This document shows, one piece after another, positions 1-5,802 of a DNA stretch of 8,103 nucleotides (position 1 is its first letter; each line of letters begins with the position of its first letter). The notes beneath the pieces are model-generated. The model was not told the DNA's origin. It made no database searches and saw nothing but the letters and a program-made list of their open reading frames with translations. Position numbers and translations under genes: made by a program. The stretch is from Reyranella sp. (GTDB lineage: Bacteria > Pseudomonadota > Alphaproteobacteria > Reyranellales > Reyranellaceae). Where the stretch lies: positions 1 through 8,103 of the forward strand of contig SCVT01000561.1 in assembly GCA_004296815.1 (NCBI GenBank). Reading direction: 5' to 3'.

Positions 1-104
1 TTGAGCACTGGGGAGTCGTCGCGAGGTCCGCTGTCGCCGGAAGGCCGCACCGGGATCGTGACTGCTGGCTCCCTACCCTTGGACTGCAGGGCGCACGCCA
101 TGGC

Positions 105-117
105 CACAACGAGATAC
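105..117 (+). repeat. 13-bp direct repeat, copy 1
   Basis: CACAACGAGATAC occurs here and again at 395-407, an exact 13-bp match offset by 290 bp. A second shared word, GCACTGG, occurs at 5-11 and 296-302, offset by 291 bp. The near-equal offsets suggest an old duplication of about 290 bp, although the intervening sequence is too diverged to align with confidence by eye. Confidence 0.45.
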
Positions 118-151
118 AGAGACGAAGGACCCCGAACACCTAGCCCGTGGT

Positions 152-182
152 GGATCCTGCCGACCGGCCGGCAAGAGGATCC
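152..182 (+). other. Stem-loop flanked by two GGATCC copies
   Basis: GGATCC (152-157) can pair with a second GGATCC (177-182), since the word is self-complementary. TGCCG (158-162) pairs with CGGCA (169-173), leaving a 6-nt loop and a 3-nt AGA bulge. GGATCCTG also occurs as a direct repeat (152-159 and 177-184). Short GC-rich pairings of this kind arise by chance in such DNA, so the support comes mainly from the neighbouring hairpins. Confidence 0.3.
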
Positions 183-204
183 TGTAGGGGACCCAAGAAG
201 CAGA

Positions 205-240
205 GACCGAAGCGCCCGAGTTGCAGAGGGCGTCGAGGTC
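205..240 (+). other. Stem-loop in the gene-free region
   Basis: GACC (205-208) pairs with GGTC (237-240). After a symmetric 3 x 3 internal loop, GCGCCC (212-217) pairs with GGGCGT (228-233), with a 10-nt loop. The one wobble pair (212 with 233) is G-U on the plus strand, the same orientation signal as in the 385-458 hairpin. Weak on its own. Confidence 0.25.
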
Positions 241-309
241 GGAAGGCGAGAAGCCACACCGCGCTGGCGGCACCAGCACCGGACGACCCCCTGCAGCACT
301 GGCCTCACA

Positions 310-357
310 GTCTCGAGGCGCCTCCCTGGAGCACAGGCGGAGGAGCTTTTTCGAGAC
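310..357 (+). other. Stem-loop upstream of the long hairpin
   Basis: GTCTCGA (310-316) is perfectly complementary to TCGAGAC (351-357). Inside, CCTCC (321-325) pairs with GGAGG (339-343) and CTG (326-328) with CAG (334-336), leaving a 5-nt loop. The internal loops are uneven, 4 nt on the left and 7 nt including a T-run on the right. It lies 27 nt before the 385-458 hairpin and may be part of the same structured element. Confidence 0.4.
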
Positions 358-384
358 GCGCCTTTTACCGACACCCCCGGACTC

Positions 385-458
385 TCTCCGGATGCACAAC
401 GAGATACGGCGAAACACATCCTGTTTTGGGTGTCTCACGTTGTGCGCGTGGCCGGAGA
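385..458 (+). other. Long nested stem-loop, candidate structured RNA
   Basis: Four helices stack in one nested hairpin. TCTCCGG (385-391) pairs with CCGGAGA (452-458). GCACAACG (394-401) pairs with CGTTGTGC (438-445). AGATAC (402-407) pairs with GTGTCT (430-435). CGAAACA (410-416) pairs with TGTTTTG (422-428), leaving the 5-nt loop CATCC. That is 28 base pairs with small bulges. The two non-Watson-Crick pairs (405 with 432, 411 with 427) are G-U wobbles when read as plus-strand RNA but would be A-C mismatches on the minus strand, which favours a plus-strand RNA. There is no U-run after it, so it is not a classical intrinsic terminator. A palindromic repeat element is the main alternative. Confidence 0.55.
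395..407 (+). repeat. 13-bp direct repeat, copy 2, in hairpin arm
   Basis: This is the second exact copy of CACAACGAGATAC. Here it forms most of the left arm of the 385-458 stem-loop and has a near-complementary partner at 430-444. The copy at 105-117 has no such partner nearby. Confidence 0.45.
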
Positions 459-505
459 AACGCCCGTTCCATCGGCACTTCTCGTGTTCATGGGCGTGCC
501 CGGGG

Positions 506-537
506 GCGCACATCCCTGTTTCTGGATTGGCGTGCGC
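506..537 (+). other. Stem-loop between the gene-free region and the DUF3500 stop
   Basis: GCGCAC (506-511) pairs perfectly with GTGCGC (532-537), and ATCC (512-515) pairs with GGAT (524-527). The loop is 8 nt and a 4-nt bulge sits on the right arm. It lies 25 bp past the DUF3500 stop codon, where a terminator for that minus-strand operon might be expected, but the minus-strand continuation is C/G-rich with no U-run, so a terminator call is weak. Confidence 0.3.
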
Positions 538-561
538 ATTTCGATGGTTTCAGAGTTGTGA

Positions 562-1638
562 TCAGCGATGCCTTTGCTGGCGGTAGTGATCGGCCAATGC
601 ATCGCGACCGAAGTCGGCGGCGAGGTCGCGCCACACCGTGTGGATATGATTGGCGCCGTTCTGGGTGTTGTCGTGCTCGATCACGGTCGCGGGGCCGTGG
701 ACGCGAAAGTAGTGCGCCTCGCCCGGCGTCAGCGAGCCCGCCCAGGCGAAGCGGAGGACGGCGATCCCTTGTTCCAGGACACGGCGCTTCTGGGCGGTCA
801 CGAGGTCGGGCGCCAGGGTGCCGAGGAAACGGTCCATCAGCGCCTCGACGAGATTGCGCTGCTCGCCCGTCATCTCGCCCAGCAGCAGTCCGCGTGGGCT
901 GCCGAGATCCTGCTCGCGCTGCGGGCTCGCCACGATCTCGCCGAACGAGCGATTGGCGATGATGGCGGCTTGGCGCTGCTGCGCATTGAGCCCGGCCATG
1001 ATCTGGCGGGCGAGATCCTCGGAGGTGCCGAGCAGGCGGAAGCCCTTGTTCGGCCCCTCGCGCACCGTCGCGGGATGGGCGCCGACGAAGAACGGCGTCA
1101 CCGCGACGTGGCCGGCGGCGGGCAGCGCCACGTTGAGCGACAGATGATGGCCCTCGAAGCGCCAGCCCCAGGGGAAGGTGCCGGGGCGGCCGAACACCGA
1201 GACGTAGTAGCGGCCGGGATCGCGCCAGCTTCCCTGCTGCTCGCGCAGCACGCCCTCGAGCAGGCGGACGCCGTCGAGCAGCTGCAGGCCGCGCTCGTTC
1301 AGCACCGAGGCGAAGAGCGTACGCGCCGCGTCGGACTGCGCCGGTTTCATCTCGCCGAGGCTGAGGCCGGAGCGGGAGCGCGGGATGTAGTGCCAGTCCA
1401 GGCGGTTGGCCGAGTCGAAGGCGATCAGGGCCTTCTGGCGCTGGCCGTCGTCGAGCGATGAGAGGAACCGGTTGGCGGCGTCGGCGATGCGTTGCGCGGC
1501 ATCGACCGTCTGGGCGCTCGCGGCGCCGAAGGGCAGCAGGGTCGCCGCAGCGAGCACGGCCCGCCGTGTGGGCGGGCCGTGATGGTGGTGGTGATGAGGA
1601 TGATCCTCGTCGTGCGGATGCCAGCCGTCGTGCGGCAT
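562..1638 (-). CDS. DUF3500 family protein, exported, His-rich leader
   Basis: A 358-residue protein of the DUF3500 family, whose biochemical role is not established. Family-like blocks are visible: WHYIPRSRSGLSLGEM (82-97), FEGHHLSLN (161-169), FFVGAHPA (183-190), and the C-terminal run around 308-352 with GEAHYF, EHDNTQNGANHIH and FGRDALADHY. The many conserved His, Asp, Glu and Asn residues suggest a metal or polar ligand site; that is inference. The N-terminus is unusual: ten histidines in residues 3-20, including six in a row, precede a Tat-like signal (TRRAVLAAATLLPFGAASAQ, 24-43) with likely cleavage near residue 42. There is no later Met before the signal, so the His-rich segment is part of the product unless a non-ATG start is used. 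It is the last gene of the operon, starting 10 bp after the redoxin stop, with a GGAG ribosome-binding-like stretch. Confidence 0.85.
   Translation of the reverse strand: MPHDGWHPHDEDHPHHHHHHGPPTRRAVLAAATLLPFGAASAQTVDAAQRIADAANRFLSSLDDGQRQKALIAFDSANRLDWHYIPRSRSGLSLGEMKPAQSDAARTLFASVLNERGLQLLDGVRLLEGVLREQQGSWRDPGRYYVSVFGRPGTFPWGWRFEGHHLSLNVALPAAGHVAVTPFFVGAHPATVREGPNKGFRLLGTSEDLARQIMAGLNAQQRQAAIIANRSFGEIVASPQREQDLGSPRGLLLGEMTGEQRNLVEALMDRFLGTLAPDLVTAQKRRVLEQGIAVLRFAWAGSLTPGEAHYFRVHGPATVIEHDNTQNGANHIHTVWRDLAADFGRDALADHYRQQRHR
1555..1581 (-). promoter_or_regulatory. Perfect 11-bp hairpin in the start of the DUF3500 gene
   Basis: CACGGCCCGCC (1555-1565) is the exact reverse complement of GGCGGGCCGTG (1571-1581), with a 5-nt loop. 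In the mRNA it occupies nucleotides 58-84 of the coding region, at the junction of the His-rich leader and the export signal. It is nearly all G-C pairs, so it should be very stable. It could slow ribosomes or affect expression, but codon constraint on a Gly-Pro-Pro-Thr-Arg-Arg stretch could also produce it by chance. Confidence 0.35.
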
Positions 1639-1648
1639 GGCCGCTCCG

Positions 1649-2302
1649 TCAGGTCGAGGTCTTGGGGTACTTCATCGTGCAGCCGTAGGCGCGGGTCGAG
1701 GCCTCGCTCACCGGCTTGCCGGCCAGCACTTCCTCGAGGCCGACGCGGACGTACTGCTTGGCCTTCGGCACGTCGGCGACGCTCGACGAGGGGATCGAGT
1801 CGATGCCGCCCTTGTAGACCAGCGTGCCCTTGGCATCGATGATGTACATGTGCGGCGTGACCGTGGCGCCGTAGGCGCGCGCGATCTTGCTCTGCGGGTC
1901 GATCAGCACGGCGGCCGGGGCGGCGTCGCGGCTCCTGGTGAGCTCGTTGGCCTGGGCCGGGGTCACGGCGCCCTGTTCGCCCGCGGCGTTCGAGGCGAGC
2001 GTCAGCCACACCACGCCCTTGGCGGCGGCTTCGCGCTGCTGCTCCTGCATGTTCTTGGCGTTGTAGTGCTTGCGCACGTACGGGCAGTCGTGATTCGTCG
2101 TCTCGAGGACCACGACCTTGCCCTTGAGGTCAGCGAGCGACCAGGTCTTGCCATTGGAGTCGGTGCCGGTGAAGACCGGTGCGGGCTTGCCCACTTCGGG
2201 ACCGGCGGTGGCGAAGGCGGCGGCGGGGGCGAGGGCCACCGCGGTGGCGCCCAGGATCACGGAACGACGGGCAGCGAGAGGGGGAGTGACGAGCTTCGAC
2301 AT
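1649..2302 (-). CDS. Exported AhpC/TSA-type redoxin (thioredoxin-like)
   Basis: A 217-residue thioredoxin-fold protein of the AhpC/TSA-redoxin type. The N-terminus has a Tat-like signal (ARRSVILGATAVALAPAAAFA, about residues 10-31), so it should act in the periplasm. The fold follows: GKPAPVFTGTDSNGKTWSLADLKGK (38-62), a strand, then the active-site turn NHDCPYV (70-76), and the cis-Pro motif TVTPHM (147-152). The turn has only one Cys (C73): the CxxC of a thioredoxin is reduced to CPYV. The only other Cys is C208 in YGCTMKY near the C-terminus, which could act as a resolving cysteine; related redoxins I know share this arrangement. It sits directly downstream of the DsbD-like gene, so DsbD is its likely electron donor. 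A peroxidase or a disulfide reductase role are both possible; the substrate is not shown. Confidence 0.85.
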   Translation of the reverse strand: MSKLVTPPLAARRSVILGATAVALAPAAAFATAGPEVGKPAPVFTGTDSNGKTWSLADLKGKVVVLETTNHDCPYVRKHYNAKNMQEQQREAAAKGVVWLTLASNAAGEQGAVTPAQANELTRSRDAAPAAVLIDPQSKIARAYGATVTPHMYIIDAKGTLVYKGGIDSIPSSSVADVPKAKQYVRVGLEEVLAGKPVSEASTRAYGCTMKYPKTST

Positions 2303-2305
2303 ACG

Positions 2306-2312
2306 ACCTCCT
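2306..2312 (-). promoter_or_regulatory. Strong Shine-Dalgarno for the redoxin gene
   Basis: On the minus strand the junction reads TGAAGGAGGTCGTATG. The TGA ends the dsbD-like gene, AGGAGGT is a near-ideal Shine-Dalgarno, and ATG starts the redoxin gene 3 nt later. This fixes the redoxin start and shows that the two genes are translated from one message. Confidence 0.8.
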
Positions 2313-4499
2313 TCAACGTTTGGCTTGCTGGATTGACGACAACTCCGAAAGAACGAGCGACTCGGTGAGGACCTGGGGCAGGATCCGGGGCTTGTCCGCG
2401 CCCGGGGCCCAGAAGAGATAGAGCGGCACGCCGGCGCGGCCGAGTTCCTTCAGCACCGCCGTGATCTCGGCGTCGCGGTTGGTCCAGTCGCCCTTGAGCT
2501 TGACGACGCCGGCCTGCTCGAACGCCTTCCTCGCGGCCGGCGTCTCGAGCGCGACCCGCTCGTTGACCAGGCAAGTAATGCACCAGGCGGCAGTGAAGTC
2601 CACGAACACCGGCTTGCCGGCGGCCACGGCCTCGTCCATGCGGGCCCGCGAAAAACGCTCCCAGCCGTCGAAATTGACGCCGGCATTCTGGCCGCCGGAT
2701 GCGGAGGCCGCGGTGGCCGGGCTGTCGTCGAGCTTCAGCGTGACGCCGAAGGCCAGCAAGACGGCGACGGCGGCGAGCCCGCGGCGAAGCCACGTGCCCG
2801 CCGTCGCGCCGCTTCCCAGACGCAGCAGCCAGATGGCGAAGGCGATGAGGGTCATGCCGCCCAACGCGTAGAGCACGCCGTCGGCGCCGGTCTGCTGGGT
2901 CAGCACCCAGATCATCCAGACCGCGGAGGCGTACATCGGAAAGGCGAGGAACTGGCGCAGCCGGTCCATCCACGGGCCGGGCCGCGGCATCAGCCGCTGC
3001 AGCGCCGGCGTCAGGGAGAGAGCGAGATAGGGCAGCGCGAGGCCGAGGCCCATCGCCAGCAGCACCGCGACCGTCGCGGGCGCGGGCTGGCTGAGCGCGA
3101 AGCCCAGGGCCGCCGCCATGAAGGGCGCGGTGCAGGGCGTGGCCACGATGACGGCCAGCACGCCGGTGAAGAACGCGCCCGTCGTGCCGCCGCGGGAGAC
3201 GAGGCCCTGGCCGACGCCGGCGAGACGATTGCCGACCTCGAACACGCCCGAGAGGTTGAGGCCGACCACGAAGAAGAGATAGGCGATCAGCAGCGAGAAG
3301 ACCGGCGACTGGAACTGGAAGCCCCAGCTCACGTCGCCCGCGCTCGCGCGGATGGCGATCACGATCGCGGCCATGGCGGCGAAGGACACCAGCACACCCG
3401 CGGTGTAGGCGAGCCCGTCGCGCCGCATCTCGGCGCGGCCGTGTCCGGCCAGTCGCGCGAAAGCCGCGGCCTTCATGGCCAGCACCGGGAACACGCAGGG
3501 CATCAGGTTCAGGATCAGGCCGCCCAGCAGCGCGAACAGCAGCGCCTGCACCAGCGACAGGTTCTCGGCGCCGGTCGCGCCGGCAAGCGATGTCGACGCC
3601 GTCGGAACGAATGCCGGGTCGAGCTTGGCCGAGACGTCGAAGGCCTGCTTCACGCTGCCGTCGGCGGTCTTCTCGGTGAGCACCAGGGTGCCCATCAAGG
3701 TCGCGGGCATGGTGGCCTTGGCGTCGCCCCGCTTCAGCGGGATGCGGATGCCCGTGGCGTCGATCGCGGCGCTCTGCTTCGCCATGGTCGCGACCGGGCC
3801 CCACTCGGCGGGGAAGAAATAGACGTTCGAGATCGTCTCGGGCTTCAGGCCCTTCGCCTCGACGACCAGCGTCGGATCGCCCGCCTTGGAGACGCCGTAG
3901 CGCGCGGGCCACGGGCTCTCGGTCGGCACGGCACGGCGCGCCTTGTCGAACAGCGCGCGCGTCGCGGGCGGCGCCGGCGTGACGGCGGCGGCCGACGGCA
4001 GGACGAGCTCGAACTTGCCCTCCTCGGGAATGCAGACGTCCTCGCAGACCAGCCAGTTGGCTTCGGCGGCGAGCTTCAGCGGACCCGCGAGGCCGGCCGG
4101 CGGCGTGATGCGCACCAGCAGCATCGCCTCGTCCTTGAAGCCGTAGTTGGTGACGCCGCCGATGTCGAACAGCGTCGGCGCCGGCCAGACGATGGGATCG
4201 GCCTTGGCGCCGGGCGGCAGTGTCCACGAGATCTCGGTCGGCAGGCCCGACTCGCCCGGGTTCTTCCAGTAGGTGTGCCACTTCGGCCGGATGGTCTGGC
4301 GCAGCCCGACCCAGAACGGCTCGCCGGGCTTCACGGCGGCGACGTCGGCCACGAGCTCGGCCCGCACATTGTCGGTCTGCACGACCGTCGACGCTGGCGC
4401 CGACGCGGGCGCCTGCGCGAACGCGGGCCCGGCAAGAATCAACGTCAGGAAGAGGGCTAATACGCGCGCCATCGGAGCTATTAAGTGACCTTGCGCCAT
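2313..4499 (-). CDS. dsbD: DsbD/ScsB-type thiol:disulfide interchange protein
   Basis: An inner-membrane protein that passes reducing power from cytoplasmic thioredoxin to periplasmic partners. The longest form has 728 residues. Signal peptide about 12-29 (ARVLALFLTLILAGPAFA), then a periplasmic N-terminal domain with the ScsB-like pair C152-E-D-V-C156, a central membrane domain (about 315-590, roughly eight segments) with C335 in MPCVFPVLAMK and C456 in ATPCTAPFM, and a C-terminal thioredoxin domain with W639-C640-I-T-C643. These are the only six cysteines, giving exactly the three pairs the relay needs. The long N-terminal domain and CEDVC pair fit ScsB/DipZ-like proteins better than the E. 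coli DsbD form. A second ATG at 4470-4472 (residue 10) would give a tighter signal peptide and 719 residues; neither start has a clear ribosome binding site. First gene of the operon; it ends 10 bp before the redoxin gene. Confidence 0.92.
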   Translation of the reverse strand: MAQGHLIAPMARVLALFLTLILAGPAFAQAPASAPASTVVQTDNVRAELVADVAAVKPGEPFWVGLRQTIRPKWHTYWKNPGESGLPTEISWTLPPGAKADPIVWPAPTLFDIGGVTNYGFKDEAMLLVRITPPAGLAGPLKLAAEANWLVCEDVCIPEEGKFELVLPSAAAVTPAPPATRALFDKARRAVPTESPWPARYGVSKAGDPTLVVEAKGLKPETISNVYFFPAEWGPVATMAKQSAAIDATGIRIPLKRGDAKATMPATLMGTLVLTEKTADGSVKQAFDVSAKLDPAFVPTASTSLAGATGAENLSLVQALLFALLGGLILNLMPCVFPVLAMKAAAFARLAGHGRAEMRRDGLAYTAGVLVSFAAMAAIVIAIRASAGDVSWGFQFQSPVFSLLIAYLFFVVGLNLSGVFEVGNRLAGVGQGLVSRGGTTGAFFTGVLAVIVATPCTAPFMAAALGFALSQPAPATVAVLLAMGLGLALPYLALSLTPALQRLMPRPGPWMDRLRQFLAFPMYASAVWMIWVLTQQTGADGVLYALGGMTLIAFAIWLLRLGSGATAGTWLRRGLAAVAVLLAFGVTLKLDDSPATAASASGGQNAGVNFDGWERFSRARMDEAVAAGKPVFVDFTAAWCITCLVNERVALETPAARKAFEQAGVVKLKGDWTNRDAEITAVLKELGRAGVPLYLFWAPGADKPRILPQVLTESLVLSELSSIQQAKR

Positions 4500-4512
4500 G
4501 GCGCTTGCAAGG
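4489..4512. promoter_or_regulatory. Overlapping palindromes at the dsbD start
   Basis: GCGCCATGGCGC (4493-4504) is a perfect 12-bp palindrome centred on the upstream dsbD ATG. A second inverted pair, CCTTGC (4489-4494) and GCAAGG (4507-4512), brackets it. The position in a short divergent intergenic region fits an operator. It also makes the downstream dsbD start at 4472 plausible, since the palindrome would then lie wholly upstream. No regulator gene is present in the window. Confidence 0.35.
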
Positions 4513-4578
4513 CAATCCGGTTCAACGCGCCGTGATAACTTGCCGATGTGCTAAGGTCTTGGTCCTGTTGGGGAAATC
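4500..4578. promoter_or_regulatory. Divergent intergenic region, dsbD / amidohydrolase
   Basis: The 79 bp between the two divergent genes must hold both promoters unless transcription starts elsewhere. I cannot assign convincing -35/-10 pairs. For the minus strand, TTGCAA followed 18 nt later by ACTTAA (ending near 4480) is a weak match and would leave a very short leader for the 4472 start. For the plus strand, GGGGA about 5 nt before the ATG at 4579 is a plausible ribosome binding site. Confidence 0.4.
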
Positions 4579-5802
4579 ATGTTGCGTCTGGATGACCGGC
4601 GCCTGCTCGGCGCACTCGACGACCTGGCCGCCATCGGGGCCATCGACGGCGGCGGCTGTGCCCGTCTGGCGCTCACCGACGAGGACAAGGTGGGCCGCGA
4701 TCTCGTGGTCGGCTGGATGAAGGAGCTGGGGCTCGACGTCCGCATCGATGCGATCGGCAACGTGATCGGCGTGCGCGCCGGCCGGGAGAATTTGCCGCCC
4801 GTGATGACCGGCAGCCACATCGACACGGTCCGCACCGGCGGCCGCTACGACGGCAACTACGGCGTGCTCGCGGGCCTCGAGGTCGTGCGGGCGCTCAATG
4901 CGGCCAACGTGACGACGCGGCGCCCGATCGCGGTTGCCTTCTTCACCAACGAGGAGGGCGCGCGCTTCCAGCCCGACATGATGGGCAGCCTCGTCTATGT
5001 GGGCGGCATCGGCCTCAACGAGGCCTATGCGGCTTCCGACAAGGACGGCGCCTCGGTCGGCGACGAACTGCGCCGCATCGGCTATCTCGGCGCGGCCAAG
5101 CCCGGCGCGCTGAAGCCGCACGCCTTCGTCGAGCTGCACATCGAGCAGGGCCCGATCCTCGACGAGGAGAAGGTGCAGATCGGCGTCGTCGAGAGCGTGC
5201 AGGGCATCTCGTGGACCGAGTACACCGTCACCGGCGTCTCCAACCATGCTGGCACGACGCCGATGCGGCTGCGCCGCGATGCGGGCTATCTCGCCTCGTC
5301 GGTCAATGTCTTCTCCCGTAAGCTCGCGCGCGAGATGGGCGGCGACCAGGTCGCCACCGTGGGCTCGATCGCCTTCCGCCCCAACCTGATCAACGTCGTG
5401 CCCAACCGCGCCGTCTTCACCGTCGACCTGCGCAACACCGATGAGGCGAAGCTCAAGGCCGCCGAGGCGAAGGTCGCCGCGCACATCGCCGAGGTGGCGG
5501 CGGCCGAGCGGGTCGAGGTCGAGGCCAAGGTGCTGGCGCGGTTCGAGCCGGTGATCTTCGAGGCGGGCCTGGTCGATCGCGTCGAGCGCCACGCGAAGGC
5601 GCTGTCGCTCTCGACGCGGCGCATGCCCTCGGGGGCGGGCCACGACGCGCAGATGATGCAGCGCATCTGCCCGACGGCGATGATCTTCGTGCCGTCGGTC
5701 GCGGGCCTCAGCCACAACGTCAAGGAGCACACCGAGGCGGCCGACCTCGCGGCCGGCGCGCAGGTGCTGCTGAACCTGATGCTAGAACTTGCCGAGGAAT
5801 AG
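4579..5802 (+). CDS. M20-family Zn amidohydrolase (hydantoinase/carbamoylase type)
   Basis: A 407-residue cytoplasmic metal-dependent amidohydrolase of the family that includes N-carbamoyl-L-amino acid hydrolase, allantoate amidohydrolase and beta-ureidopropionase. The two-zinc site is complete by motif: H80 (TGSHIDTV), D91 (GGRYDGNYGVL), the catalytic pair E125-E126 (FFTNEEGARF), H187 (VELHIEQGP) and H384 (VKEHTEAA). The dimerisation domain (about 205-320) has the substrate-gating SNHAGTTPM (221-229), N272 and R285 typical of the family. Length is normal. No hydantoinase, allantoinase or dihydropyrimidinase gene is next to it, so the substrate (a carbamoyl amino acid, allantoate or ureidopropionate) cannot be chosen. 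It is transcribed alone, divergent from dsbD and convergent with the TRAP operon, overlapping the dctM 3' end by 21 bp. Confidence 0.9.
   Translation: MLRLDDRRLLGALDDLAAIGAIDGGGCARLALTDEDKVGRDLVVGWMKELGLDVRIDAIGNVIGVRAGRENLPPVMTGSHIDTVRTGGRYDGNYGVLAGLEVVRALNAANVTTRRPIAVAFFTNEEGARFQPDMMGSLVYVGGIGLNEAYAASDKDGASVGDELRRIGYLGAAKPGALKPHAFVELHIEQGPILDEEKVQIGVVESVQGISWTEYTVTGVSNHAGTTPMRLRRDAGYLASSVNVFSRKLAREMGGDQVATVGSIAFRPNLINVVPNRAVFTVDLRNTDEAKLKAAEAKVAAHIAEVAAAERVEVEAKVLARFEPVIFEAGLVDRVERHAKALSLSTRRMPSGAGHDAQMMQRICPTAMIFVPSVAGLSHNVKEHTEAADLAAGAQVLLNLMLELAEE

Larger units (their letters stand above)
1..561. other. Gene-free region rich in stem-loops
   Basis: I see no convincing gene here. Reading frames are open on both strands, but the translations are Arg/Pro/Ser-rich, match no family I recognise, and lack a clear ribosome binding site. 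The plus-strand frame open from the window edge stops at 559-561, one base before the stop of the convergent DUF3500 gene, so a partial gene entering from the left cannot be fully excluded. Hand-counted GC is about 64%, with about 58% at 361-480, somewhat below the neighbouring genes. The stretch contains inverted repeats at 152-182, 205-240, 310-357, 385-458 and 506-537, and a 13-bp direct repeat at 105-117 and 395-407. It could be a structured RNA, a worn mobile-element remnant, or a decayed gene. The inverted repeats are visible directly; the function is unknown. Confidence 0.6.

Noticed and set aside
385..458. Intrinsic terminator for the DUF3500 operon
   Set aside because: On the minus strand the hairpin gains two A-C mismatches and no U-run follows it; termination there is not supported by sequence.
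73..513. Minus-strand open frame of 146 codons
   Set aside because: No ribosome binding site, Cys/Arg/Ser-rich translation with no recognisable domain, and it covers the same stem-loop region.
1..561. Plus-strand open frame of 186 codons from the window edge
   Set aside because: The TTG at position 1 is only the window edge, the translation matches no family I recognise, and the frame crosses several strong stem-loops. A partial gene is not fully excluded.
1..561. tmRNA, RNase P, tRNA or group II intron domain
   Set aside because: I looked for their conserved core motifs and saw none; an Infernal search would settle it.
568..1461. Long plus-strand frame (297 codons) antisense to the DUF3500 gene
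   Set aside because: It mirrors a well-supported DUF3500 coding region; long antisense frames are expected in high-GC DNA.
2257..4515. 752-codon minus-strand frame overlapping dsbD
   Set aside because: It runs through the dsbD gene in another frame and is Arg/Ala/Gly-rich with no domain; the 728-residue frame holds all DsbD motifs.
4522..5730. 402-codon minus-strand frame antisense to the amidohydrolase
   Set aside because: The plus-strand frame has every M20 metal ligand; the antisense translation is His/Arg/Asp-rich shadow sequence.
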